This document shows positions 1 through 8,403 of a stretch of 20,821 bases of DNA, piece by piece. The notes under the pieces are model-generated. The model was not told the origin of the DNA, did not search any database, and saw only the letters and a list, made by a program, of their open reading frames with translations. Every line of letters begins with the position of its first letter. Positions within the stretch are counted from its first letter, which is position 1. Source of the stretch: CAKVLS01 sp045638465 (GTDB lineage Bacteria > Bacillota > Clostridia > Christensenellales > UBA1242); contig JAZUBK010000009.1 of the NCBI GenBank assembly GCA_045638465.1, positions 1-20,821 on the forward strand, read 5' to 3'. The position numbers were made by a program, and so were the translations under genes.

Positions 1-1246
1 AATCATAACCTAAAACCATTAATCCATTTAAAATAAAGATATAGTATGTAAATAATTTCCATAGAAGTAGTGCCCAGAAAGTCATTTTTACAGTAAACAA
101 GCTAGAGAATACTGCAAGGAACGATAGGTCTGATACGCCAGTACCACCAGGTAGTGGGTTAAAACTTGCTGCAAGGTCAATAATAATTGTCAAAATGATA
201 ATTTCTACCCAAACTGCAGTATTCCAGCCCATAAAGGCACAATAAATAAAGTAAGGGATTGAATATATAACAAAATAGAATACTATAGATATAAATATGT
301 TTGATATCCATACCCAAGGGGACTTTTTGTACCTTCTCATGGTTGTTTGCCATGTAGTAACGGTACGCATAGTTTTTCTAAATAATTTATCATAGTTTCT
401 TCTAAATATTTTGCAGAAAAGTCTTAGGAAAAATACAACAATAGCAGTACCTACTTTTTTGTTCATAATAACTACTGCAATAGCAAGAAGAAGTGCGGTA
501 ATTAATATAAAACCTATCCACGCCATAGATGCAACAAGTTTTGCTTGAACATCAGGTACGGATGCGTTTGCTAGTATCGCCCCTTCGATACCGCCATAAT
601 TAATACACACTCCAACCAAAACTGCAATAATTATCATTACATATGCTATTTGTTGGAACATATATTTTGACATTACGATGGAAAAAGATTCTCCACCCTT
701 TATACCATATTTGTTTGTATAATAAATTTGGAAAGGTTGACCGCCTGATGAAAATGGAGTAATTACATCATAATATTTACCCAAAACACCTACTTTAAAG
801 GCAAGTGAAGGTCTGTTTTTTCCTGTTGCTTTACGGATAAGCACATTAAACCTAAGTGTATCGCAAATAATAAAAGCAATAACCATAGCACCAGCAGCAC
901 CTATATACCACCAGTTGATTGTAAGTTCACCCGGATCTTCGACCATGCCGTCTTTCATTTGAACAAACAAAATAGCTGCAATAACTGTAATATTAATAAG
1001 GAAGAATATTAAGCTCATAAACTTTTTCTTCTTTGAGCTTTGGGCTTTTACAACTTCTTTAGCTGCTTTTACCTCTGTTGATTCTTCTGGGTGTATTTCT
1101 ATTTTTGTTGGTCTTTTTGTTGCAAAATACTTTTCTTTTTCCATGCCTTTTATGTTGGCATCTTTTATTACTAATTCATTTTTGATTATAGGGGCGCTAA
1201 TTTTATTCTTTTTGCGCTTTACTGGTTTATTTTCTTTTTTTGCCAT
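1..1246 (-). CDS. YbhN/LPG-synthase-TM family flippase-like membrane protein (C-terminus beyond window)
   Basis: The frame is open from ATG at 1246 to the window edge, giving at least 415 residues, so the C-terminus is missing. The first 65 or so residues are a Lys-rich cytoplasmic-looking tail, followed by several hydrophobic segments. Two signatures of the lysylphosphatidylglycerol-synthase TM / YbhN family (PF03706-like) are visible: PFSSGGQPFQIYY, and NPLPGGTGVSDLSF near the right end. Members of this family are polytopic membrane proteins linked to lipid or glycolipid translocation; the substrate here cannot be told. A strong GGAGG lies about 10 bases upstream of the ATG. The gene follows the foldase gene, from which a hairpin terminator separates it, so it is probably expressed by partial readthrough or from a weak promoter I could not identify. 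Confidence 0.85.
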   Translation of the reverse strand, partial: MAKKENKPVKRKKNKISAPIIKNELVIKDANIKGMEKEKYFATKRPTKIEIHPEESTEVKAAKEVVKAQSSKKKKFMSLIFFLINITVIAAILFVQMKDGMVEDPGELTINWWYIGAAGAMVIAFIICDTLRFNVLIRKATGKNRPSLAFKVGVLGKYYDVITPFSSGGQPFQIYYTNKYGIKGGESFSIVMSKYMFQQIAYVMIIIAVLVGVCINYGGIEGAILANASVPDVQAKLVASMAWIGFILITALLLAIAVVIMNKKVGTAIVVFFLRLFCKIFRRNYDKLFRKTMRTVTTWQTTMRRYKKSPWVWISNIFISIVFYFVIYSIPYFIYCAFMGWNTAVWVEIIILTIIIDLAASFNPLPGGTGVSDLSFLAVFSSLFTVKMTFWALLLWKLFTYYIFILNGLMVLGYD

Positions 1247-1272
1247 AAAACTAGCAACCTCCTTTTTTTTCT

Positions 1273-1307
1273 AAAAAAAATGAGAAAAGCTGACTTTCCT
1301 CATTTTT
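1273..1307 (-). terminator. Rho-independent terminator after the foldase gene
   Basis: An inverted repeat pairs 1276-1284 with 1299-1307, followed inward by one A/C mismatch, four more pairs and a 4-base loop at 1290-1293. Read on the minus strand it is followed by a run of T. It lies just downstream of the foldase stop and upstream of the ribosome binding site of the next gene. Confidence 0.75.
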
Positions 1308-1321
1308 ATAGCTGCGTTGGG

Positions 1322-3016
1322 TTAGTCAAGTAAATCTTTGTAGTTAGACTTATAATATGTGTAAGTTTTACCAGCCTCTAGTGTTTTGATTAGGTTATCT
1401 TCGTATGTATCATAAGCGTCAGATTTTACAAGACCATAAATATATTCTAACATGTTGTCTTCTGCACAAGTAGTACTTGTAAGTCTCATACTTTCTAACA
1501 TCTCTATGCTTAGTACACCAAGGTCTATATTTTCTACTCTGTTAGTATAAATAAGAATATGGTAACCATATGAACTTTCAACAATATCAGATATAGCACC
1601 TTCGTATCCAGATTCGAATAACTCTATAGCTGCGTTAGTAAATTCTTCAACCATCGCAGAAGAGCCTTTTGAACCGATAGAATAGTCAAATTGTGCATTC
1701 ATAATACCATCATCTTCGTTGTATTTGTACATAAGTTTGTTAAACTCAGATGTAACATAAGCTGCATATTCGTCGCTACCTTTTACGTAGTTTCCGTTTG
1801 CAGTGTCGATGATGTTTTTGATAACAGTGTTTCTTAGGTCATATACAGAAATTGTCTTTCCTGTTTCGTAACCATCAGTATCTCTCTCTTTTGCTAGAGT
1901 GTTGAATACTGTATTCATATCTTCTTTTGCTTGTTGGTTTTCTTTGTCTGTTAGTTGTGGGTTATTTACATAAGAACTTTCGTCTTTTGCAAATTTTACA
2001 AGGATATGTTGAACTTCGATGATAGATTCGCTTTCGCCGAAGTATACATAGTTTCCTCTGTTAGAAGTATTAGTGATATTTTTATAAAAACCAGTTGGGT
2101 TAATATCGTATTCTTCTTTGTTTGCATTGTACATAGCAGTGTATTTGTCCAAGATCGCTTGAGTTTTTGCTCCAGTCAAATAACCATCTTCTGTACCAGC
2201 AGTTCTTGAGTATGAATTTTGAAGTTTTTGAAGGTAAGCATTTTCTAGAGAAGTTTTGAATATTCTGTCTAGTTCTCTGTTAAATACTGCCTTTTTGCTT
2301 GTGTCAGAATGTTTTTTGAAAGATTCGTTTTCTTTTAGAGTGTCGATATATTCGTCCCAAACGTCATCGATAATAGAACTTTCGATAAATTCAGGTTTTG
2401 AATAATCATAGATGTCTAGTTTTTCGTCTTCGTCTTCAAAAACGTACTCACCATCATCATTTTTTACATAGTTTTCGCCATAAGCAACTTTTACTCTGCC
2501 ACCCTCTACAAAGATTGTTTGTTTAAACTCTTCTTTGCTTCCTGCGTGTGCTGGGTCTTCTTTTGTAGTTTCTGTAAATACGCTATCTGGATTATCGTAT
2601 TTTGCAACTACAAGTTCTTTAATAGAAGAATCAACATAATCCCAAGCCTCTCTAACGGCATTATTATATTCTTTATTGGTTAAAGCATAGTAATAATCTT
2701 CTGCAGTAAGTGATGTGTTAGCAACTTCTTTTTTGGCTTCTTTTTTGATATATCCTAGCAACATCTTTCTTTGAAGTAGCATTTCCATTGTTTCATTAAT
2801 TGCTTCTTCTACAGTATAACCTGATTGAGAAACTAGGTTTTGGCCATAGTTGTAATATCCGTTTACAAGTTCTTCTTTTGTTATTTCATAATCTCCTGCT
2901 TTGGCAACGATTGTACTATAATATCTATCCATGTCTGTACCAAAAAGGTTACAACCTGTAAGAACAGATAGCATACAGCACAAACTTATTATCAAGCTGA
3001 ATATTCTTTTTTTCAC
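1322..3016 (-). CDS. PrsA/SurA-type parvulin peptidyl-prolyl isomerase lipoprotein
   Basis: This 564-residue protein has a lipoprotein signal peptide (MKKRIF, hydrophobic core, lipobox LTGC with lipidated Cys22). It would be a membrane-anchored extracytoplasmic foldase. The parvulin domain shows the first-strand motif VQHILVK near residues 335-341 and the closing motif GYHILIY near 484-490. Between them the FDYSIGSKGSS...VEEFTNAA segment matches the usual GGDLG...VPEFE region. The two ends are about 150 residues apart, against roughly 90 in PrsA, so the domain carries an insertion of some 60 residues. The protein is also about twice the usual PrsA length. The start is GTG at 3016, with AGGAG 7 bases upstream and a good promoter at 3050-3078. 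It lies downstream of mfd, an order common in Clostridia. Confidence 0.87.
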   Translation of the reverse strand: MKKRIFSLIISLCCMLSVLTGCNLFGTDMDRYYSTIVAKAGDYEITKEELVNGYYNYGQNLVSQSGYTVEEAINETMEMLLQRKMLLGYIKKEAKKEVANTSLTAEDYYYALTNKEYNNAVREAWDYVDSSIKELVVAKYDNPDSVFTETTKEDPAHAGSKEEFKQTIFVEGGRVKVAYGENYVKNDDGEYVFEDEDEKLDIYDYSKPEFIESSIIDDVWDEYIDTLKENESFKKHSDTSKKAVFNRELDRIFKTSLENAYLQKLQNSYSRTAGTEDGYLTGAKTQAILDKYTAMYNANKEEYDINPTGFYKNITNTSNRGNYVYFGESESIIEVQHILVKFAKDESSYVNNPQLTDKENQQAKEDMNTVFNTLAKERDTDGYETGKTISVYDLRNTVIKNIIDTANGNYVKGSDEYAAYVTSEFNKLMYKYNEDDGIMNAQFDYSIGSKGSSAMVEEFTNAAIELFESGYEGAISDIVESSYGYHILIYTNRVENIDLGVLSIEMLESMRLTSTTCAEDNMLEYIYGLVKSDAYDTYEDNLIKTLEAGKTYTYYKSNYKDLLD

Positions 3017-3049
3017 AGCAGTCTCCTAAATTATAATTTAATACATCTC

Positions 3050-3078
3050 ATTATACACGACTTTTTGTATAAAATCAA
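3050..3078 (-). promoter_or_regulatory. Sigma-A-type promoter for the foldase gene
   Basis: On the minus strand, TTGATT (3073-3078) and TATAAT (3050-3055) are separated by exactly 17 bases. They lie in the 73-base gap between mfd and the GTG start of the foldase gene. No clear terminator follows mfd, so the foldase gene may be served by this promoter and by readthrough. Confidence 0.7.
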
Positions 3079-3089
3079 TTACATTTTTG

Positions 3090-6000
3090 TTATTGCAAAC
3101 ATTTTTTCAAAAAATTTATGACTACTTCTTGGGTTTTGTCAACAGAGTCTTTTATTTTTATATCGATACTTCCATTGATTTGGTCACAAGTGCCGATATT
3201 TTGGATATTTTCGGCCAATTTTTCCCACAAAGTAGTGCCTTTTATTTCTTCATAAACTTTAATTTTTGCAAAGAAACTATTGATAACCAAACTCTTAATA
3301 CTAAGTCTTTGGCACATATTTTTAATAAAGGCAACTTTGCATAGTTGTTTTGTAACCAGTGGCACTTGACCATAGGCATTTTGCAAATATTCCAAAGTCT
3401 CATCATAATCTTCTTGAGTAACAATTTTACTAATTTTTGTATAGGTTGAAATACGGTTTTCTTCTTTTGCAACGTATTCTTTAGGCAAATAAGCGTTAAT
3501 TCCTATATCTAATTTTACTTCTTTTAGTTCTTGCTTTTCTTCGCCTTTTAGCTCAGAGACAGCTTCTTTTAGAAGTTTGATATAGAGGTCATACCCTACT
3601 TTTTCGATATGGCCTGATTGTCTTGCGCCTAAAATATCTCCTGCGCCTCTTATCTCAAGGTCTCTCATAGCTATTTTGTATCCGCTGCCCATATCACTAA
3701 ATTCCATAAGGGCGTCTAGTCTTCTATAGGCCTCTTCAGATAACGCTTTATTTCTCTCAAAAGTAAAGTATGCAAAAGATGACAAATTACTACGGCCTAT
3801 TCTTCCTCTTAACTGATATAGTTGAGAAAGGCCAAGTTTATCGGCATCTATTACAATAAGAGTGTTTGCAAAAGGAAGGTCAACACCGTTTTCGATAAGC
3901 ACTGTACTAATCAAAACTTGAGTTTGGCGAGTAAACACTTTATAAATACTATCCTCAAGTTCTTTTGCACTCATTTGGCCATGCGCTACGCCAATAGTAA
4001 TATCTTGGCCTAAAAGTTTTGACACTTTGCCATAAAAATCATAGATGGTTTCTACCCTGTTATAAACAATAAGTACTTGGCCACCCCTTTCAATTTCTTT
4101 TTTACACGCATCTATAAGCAAACTATCTGAGTAGTCTATAATAGTTGTTTTTGTTGGTATTCTATCTCTAGGAGGAGTATTTAGATAACTTATATCTCTT
4201 ATTCCGATCAACGACATATAAAGAGTTCTTGGGATTGGCGTTGCAGACAAAGTTATAACGTCAATATTGTTCTTTAGATTCTTTAACTTTTCTTTGTGCT
4301 CAACACCAAATCTTTGTTCTTCGTCTAGAATAAGTAATCCTAGGTCTTTGAATTTTACATCACTAGACAAAAGCCTATGTGTTCCGCAAATGATATCGAT
4401 TTTGCCGTCTTTTAGACTTTCTAGTATTACTTTTTGCTCGGCAGGTGTTTTTAGCCTATTTATTGAAGCTATCCTTACCATAAAATCTTTCATACGTGTA
4501 AGACATGTATTGTAGTGTTGTTCGCTCAAAATAGTTGTTGGGCAAATAATGGCTACTTGTTTGCCGTCTTGAATTGCTTTATAAGCAGCAACCAAGGCAA
4601 CTTCTGTCTTACCAAAGCCGACATCACCGCAAACCAGCCTATCTAGTATGCGGCTGCCTTCCATATCACTCTTTATATCGTTAATAGCTTGTACTTGGTC
4701 TTCGGTATAAGAAAATGGAAAGGCTTTTTCAAATTCTTTTTGAAGGTAAGTATCTTGTGAATATTTAAAGCCTTTTAGTTGCTCTCTTTTTGAGTAAAGT
4801 TTGATTAGGTCAAAGGCAAGTTCTTTTACAGAAGTTCTTACCTTTTGTTTTACCTTATAAAAGTCCGCCCCACCTATTTTATTACACTTTGGTGCAACTT
4901 CGCCAACATATGCAGATAGCATATTGGCATTTTCGGTAGGAAGATATAGTATATCCCCGCCTTGGTATTCAATAACAAAGTAATCTCTATAACTAGAGGT
5001 TAATTTTAATTTTTCGATAGATATACATTTACCAAGGCCGTGCACTTCGTGAACAACATAGTCATTTACCTTTGGCTGATAAATAGGTTTTGCAACCTTT
5101 TTTGTTTCTTCTTGGCTAACGGCTACTTGGTTTAGGTCGTCACTACCAATAATCAAAAAACCATCTTCATAAAAACCTGCACTAATAGGAATATTTGCTA
5201 CCGATAGGTTTATCTCAAAGTCTTTTGCCTCATCTATGGTATTGGCCAAATTAAAACCTATATCTGCAGACGACAAAATACCTTTTAGTTTGTTAAAAGT
5301 GAGCGAAGATCCAGCACTGATAAATACTGTTGTTTTGTTTTTGCTAAATCTTGAAATTTCGTATATAAAGCTATTCCAGTCGATATAGTACTTTTGGGTG
5401 GAAATTGTGTTAAATGTCACAACTTCGTTTGGTAAAAAGATTTTGTTTTGGACAGAAACTCTATTAAAGGCAATTAAGTTTTTGTCATCAATATTATTTA
5501 AGATTTCATTTTTTACAAAATAAAAGCCTTTGTGCTCTTTTAGTAGTTCTCCAGCCAAAATAAAATCTTCACTGGTCTTTGCAAAGTCGTCATATGATTG
5601 GTTTAGAATATCAACAATCATCTTTGGTTCGTCAAAGATAATTTGACCATCTGTAAAATAATCAAGTATTGAGCCGCAAAAATACGGAACAAAAGGCGCA
5701 AGAAAACTTGTACAGATATTTCTGCCGTTTTTTACATTATCTATTTGGAAATTAATTGTTTCGGTAAGAGATATCAAACTATCGCCACTAATTTTTGTAG
5801 AAGCTAGACTCTTTGTTATAGAAGTGCACGCATCATTTACTATATTTTCGTTCAAAAATAGTAATGTGTTTGGAACCAAAGAAATCTCTTGTTCATCTTT
5901 TACTTTGCGATAGTCACCCAAAGATAGTGAATATATACTCTCTATCTCATCGCCAAAGAAGTTAATTCTAAAAGGAAGTACTGAGCCATATACAAAAATG

Positions 6001-6503
6001 TCTAGTATATCTCCTCTTATTGCAAAGTCACCTTCGCTCTCTATCGCATCTGCTCTATTATAGCCTAGGTTAATTAAACTTGCTACTACTTCGTCCAAGC
6101 TATATTCTTTGCCGATGGCAAGGTTTAGGCTAGAAGATTTGATAATATCTGGACTAGGAAGTTTTTGCATCAACACATCAGGCATGGCAATAACAACATC
6201 TACGCTGCCATTTACTATTCCGTTAAGTGCTGAAATGTATTCTCTAAAGATAGGGTTTTTGTTTTCGTTGATACCAAACATAAGTGGTAACTTGTCAGAT
6301 ATCAAAGCAACTTTTTTACCCAATGCTTTGAGTTGTCTTTTCATATTGGTAGCAGCAAAAAAATCGGGAGCAACATACAAAAGCTTTCTCCCAATCGTAC
6401 TTGTTATAAAACCTTTTTCACCAAGACCAAGACCGTTTATTTGAAGTTTACTTTCGGTCTTGATTTGATTTTCTAGTTTCTTTAGATTTACAAAACTATA
6501 CAT
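3090..6503 (-). CDS. mfd: Mfd transcription-repair coupling factor
   Basis: This 1137-residue protein is the ATP-dependent translocase that removes RNA polymerase stalled at DNA lesions and recruits UvrA. The N-terminal UvrB-like module includes GDFAIRGDILDIF near 158-170 and INFFGDEIESI near 180-190. The RNA-polymerase-interacting (CarD-like) domain is at about 477-530, with VNDYVVHEVHGLGK and YLPTEN. The helicase core has Walker A CGDVGFGKTE near 625-634, DEEQRFG near 727-733, and LRGRIGR near 898-904 (motif VI). RGAGDILGARQSGH lies near 952-965, before the UvrA-blocking C-terminal domain. Length is normal for Firmicutes Mfd (about 1150). The start is 4 bases from the pth stop and has no clear Shine-Dalgarno, so translation probably depends on coupling to pth. 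Confidence 0.97.
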   Translation of the reverse strand: MYSFVNLKKLENQIKTESKLQINGLGLGEKGFITSTIGRKLLYVAPDFFAATNMKRQLKALGKKVALISDKLPLMFGINENKNPIFREYISALNGIVNGSVDVVIAMPDVLMQKLPSPDIIKSSSLNLAIGKEYSLDEVVASLINLGYNRADAIESEGDFAIRGDILDIFVYGSVLPFRINFFGDEIESIYSLSLGDYRKVKDEQEISLVPNTLLFLNENIVNDACTSITKSLASTKISGDSLISLTETINFQIDNVKNGRNICTSFLAPFVPYFCGSILDYFTDGQIIFDEPKMIVDILNQSYDDFAKTSEDFILAGELLKEHKGFYFVKNEILNNIDDKNLIAFNRVSVQNKIFLPNEVVTFNTISTQKYYIDWNSFIYEISRFSKNKTTVFISAGSSLTFNKLKGILSSADIGFNLANTIDEAKDFEINLSVANIPISAGFYEDGFLIIGSDDLNQVAVSQEETKKVAKPIYQPKVNDYVVHEVHGLGKCISIEKLKLTSSYRDYFVIEYQGGDILYLPTENANMLSAYVGEVAPKCNKIGGADFYKVKQKVRTSVKELAFDLIKLYSKREQLKGFKYSQDTYLQKEFEKAFPFSYTEDQVQAINDIKSDMEGSRILDRLVCGDVGFGKTEVALVAAYKAIQDGKQVAIICPTTILSEQHYNTCLTRMKDFMVRIASINRLKTPAEQKVILESLKDGKIDIICGTHRLLSSDVKFKDLGLLILDEEQRFGVEHKEKLKNLKNNIDVITLSATPIPRTLYMSLIGIRDISYLNTPPRDRIPTKTTIIDYSDSLLIDACKKEIERGGQVLIVYNRVETIYDFYGKVSKLLGQDITIGVAHGQMSAKELEDSIYKVFTRQTQVLISTVLIENGVDLPFANTLIVIDADKLGLSQLYQLRGRIGRSNLSSFAYFTFERNKALSEEAYRRLDALMEFSDMGSGYKIAMRDLEIRGAGDILGARQSGHIEKVGYDLYIKLLKEAVSELKGEEKQELKEVKLDIGINAYLPKEYVAKEENRISTYTKISKIVTQEDYDETLEYLQNAYGQVPLVTKQLCKVAFIKNMCQRLSIKSLVINSFFAKIKVYEEIKGTTLWEKLAENIQNIGTCDQINGSIDIKIKDSVDKTQEVVINFLKKCLQ

Positions 6504-6507
6504 ACTA

Positions 6508-7026
6508 CTACTTTATTATATCAAATAATTTTTCACATGCAAGATCTATTGCAGGAATAATTTTTTCCATACTTTCATCATCGATACGGCTAAGCACATA
6601 ATCAGCAAGATCTCTGCTCTTATCGTTACCCGCACCAATTTTAATTCTTCTAAATTCTGTGCCTATATGTTGCACTATATTACGAAGGCCATTATGAGTT
6701 CCCCCACTGCCGTGCTCTCTATATTTACATACGCCTTTTTCCAAATCAATATCGTCACAAAAAACAATTACATTTTCAGGTTTTATTTTTTGTTTGCGAA
6801 CAAATCCCGCAACACTTTCACCACTCAAATTCATATATGTTCTAGGCTTTGCCAAAATCAAATTTTGACCATTAAAACTTGCCAAAGCAACATCTGCAGA
6901 ATTTCTAACTTTTGTAAATTTTACACCTAGTTTTTCTGCTACTTTATCAATGGCCATATAACCTATATTGTGATAAGTTCTTAGATATTTATTTCCTGGA
7001 TTTCCAAGGCCTACAATAAGATACAT
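6508..7026 (-). CDS. pth: Peptidyl-tRNA hydrolase
   Basis: This 172-residue enzyme cleaves the ester bond of peptidyl-tRNAs released from stalled ribosomes and so recycles tRNA. Visible signatures are GLGNPG at 6-11, catalytic His19 in YHNIGY, PRTYMNLSG with Asn66, the DDIDL segment at about 91-95 carrying the catalytic Asp, and GGTHNGLRNI. It is slightly shorter than the usual 185-195 residues and ends soon after the last helix. AGAGGT lies upstream of the ATG. It begins 3 bases after the GlmU-type acetyltransferase stop and is followed after 4 bases by mfd; the glmU-pth-mfd order resembles Bacillus. Confidence 0.96.
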   Translation of the reverse strand: MYLIVGLGNPGNKYLRTYHNIGYMAIDKVAEKLGVKFTKVRNSADVALASFNGQNLILAKPRTYMNLSGESVAGFVRKQKIKPENVIVFCDDIDLEKGVCKYREHGSGGTHNGLRNIVQHIGTEFRRIKIGAGNDKSRDLADYVLSRIDDESMEKIIPAIDLACEKLFDIIK

Positions 7027-7029
7027 TTT

Positions 7030-7575
7030 TTACCTCTTTGGTTTATTTTCTTGTTTTGATCTGGCTATCACAAAGCTGTCTTTTGGGACATCTTTTGTAA
7101 CGGTAGATCCCGCCGCTATAAAACAACCATCTTCAATTTTTAGCGGAGCTATTAAGTTAACATTTGAGCCGACAAAAACATTGTCACCTATAATTGTTTT
7201 GTGTTTATTTTTTCCGTCGTAATTGCAAAAAATTACTCCACAACCAAGGTTGCAATTTGTTCCAATTTCTGCATCTCCGACATAAGTTAAATGAGATATT
7301 TTTGTGCAAGATTTTATATAAGATTTTTTTATCTCTACAAAGTTTCCTATACGCACATTACTTTCAATTATGCTTCCTGGCCTTATATGAGCAAAGGGCC
7401 CAATGCTACAGTTTTTGCCAATGCAAGAATCTATAATATAACTACTACAAATTTTGCAGCCGCTATCTATTGTGCAATTTTTTAGGTAGCACTCACCTAT
7501 AAATTCTACATCATCTGCAATTTTACAATCGCCAATTATTATGATTTTGTTTTGATTATTTTGCAACTTTTCCAT
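7030..7575 (-). CDS. glmU: Stand-alone GlmU C-terminal-type glucosamine-1-phosphate N-acetyltransferase (left-handed beta-helix)
   Basis: From ATG at 7575 the product is 181 residues of hexapeptide-repeat beta-helix. It aligns without gaps to the acetyltransferase core of E. coli GlmU. By that alignment it keeps the equivalents of Arg333 (R65, in HIRPG), Lys351 (K83), His363 (H95, in SHLTYVGDAEIG), Tyr366 (Y98), Asn377 (N109) and Asn386 (N118, in CNYDG). It should therefore acetylate GlcN-1-P to GlcNAc-1-P with acetyl-CoA. The nucleotidyltransferase domain that normally precedes this part is absent. A degenerate version is encoded by the gene just upstream, which also carries its own extra helix coils. 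An in-frame TTG at 7599 would add 8 hydrophobic residues; neither start has a clear ribosome binding site, so the start is uncertain. Confidence 0.88.
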   Translation of the reverse strand: MEKLQNNQNKIIIIGDCKIADDVEFIGECYLKNCTIDSGCKICSSYIIDSCIGKNCSIGPFAHIRPGSIIESNVRIGNFVEIKKSYIKSCTKISHLTYVGDAEIGTNCNLGCGVIFCNYDGKNKHKTIIGDNVFVGSNVNLIAPLKIEDGCFIAAGSTVTKDVPKDSFVIARSKQENKPKR

Positions 7576-7617
7576 ACTAATATATATGAAAAATAACAAA
7601 ATAATGTTATACCAAAA

Positions 7618-8403
7618 TTACTTCAAAATCCTTTCAAATGGGCCTATTTTAGCCCCGACTGGAAGTTCGGCATTTTTTACGACCGAGTATTCGGCAATTA
7701 CGTTGTCATCTATATAACAACTATCAATAATGTTGTTTGGATATAGCGTAACATTTGCGCCAATATATGTCTTGCCATAGATTCTGTTATTTGGATAAAT
7801 TACTGTGCCTGGCCTTATTGTAACATCGGCATCTATTGATACGCTACTGCCATCTATAATACGCACTCCGTTTTTCATATGAAAACTAAGTACACGATTT
7901 TTCATTACTTCTTCTATAATCATAAGTTGCTTTAGATTATATACTGTCATAAAATCTTCTTCGTCAAAATACTGTGGCTCTGCAGTGTAAATTTTGTCTG
8001 CGGTCTTTAAAAAACTATTGGCAAAAACATAGCCTCTAGTTAGTTTGCAAACGGACATCTTTTTGACAAAGCAATAGTCCAAAATTTCTTCTACAGTTTT
8101 CTTTTTTATAAGTGGTGTATCACTATACAAAACCATTGTATAATCACCCTCTCCGATGTTCTCTTTTGCGACCTCTAAAACATCTCTTTTGCCATCGTAT
8201 TCTACAAAATGAATTGGGTAATTATTACATGCCATAGCCACCCAATCTTTCATGCTTTTGCCAAGAAGTTTTAGCTCCCAAGGTTTATCGTTTGGAGCAA
8301 AAGAATTGTTTTGAGTAAGCAAAATTATAACAGAAGTTTTATTGCCATCTGTTGTTAATTTTTCAGTTAAAGTTTCTGGTTTTTCTATAGTCAAAGTTTC
8401 CAT
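7618..8403 (-). CDS. Degenerate GlmU-like nucleotidyltransferase with short beta-helix (probable pseudo-pyrophosphorylase half)
   Basis: This 261-residue protein resembles the N-terminal part of GlmU. Matching pieces are VLYSDTPLIKKKTVEEIL (about 91-108, compare GDxPLI), TVYNLKQLMIIEEVM (about 153-167, compare GVNDRxQLAxAE) and HMKNGVRIID with about 80 residues of beta-helix ending at IGPFERIL. The GlmU signature LAAGxGTRM with PKVL is replaced by an unrelated stretch (LLTQNNSFAPNDKPWELKL). The QxGTGHA, GYGRI and E-x-KDA motifs are not found. The nucleotidyltransferase part is about 175 residues instead of about 227. UTP-dependent activity is therefore unlikely; a scaffold or partner of the downstream acetyltransferase is possible. 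The ATG overlaps the tadA stop (TAATG), with AAGGGG upstream. The frame is intact, so I do not call it a pseudogene. Confidence 0.75.
   Translation of the reverse strand: METLTIEKPETLTEKLTTDGNKTSVIILLTQNNSFAPNDKPWELKLLGKSMKDWVAMACNNYPIHFVEYDGKRDVLEVAKENIGEGDYTMVLYSDTPLIKKKTVEEILDYCFVKKMSVCKLTRGYVFANSFLKTADKIYTAEPQYFDEEDFMTVYNLKQLMIIEEVMKNRVLSFHMKNGVRIIDGSSVSIDADVTIRPGTVIYPNNRIYGKTYIGANVTLYPNNIIDSCYIDDNVIAEYSVVKNAELPVGAKIGPFERILK

Noticed and set aside
7576..7599. TTG at 7599 as start of the acetyltransferase half
   Set aside because: It would add a short hydrophobic LFFIYIS stretch with no ribosome binding site; ATG at 7575 is more likely, though not certain.
7576..7617. GlmU break caused by a single frameshift or sequencing error
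   Set aside because: Both proteins contain their own version of the helix segment ending IGPF, so joining the frames would produce a duplicated segment, and the nucleotidyltransferase signature is missing well inside the first gene.
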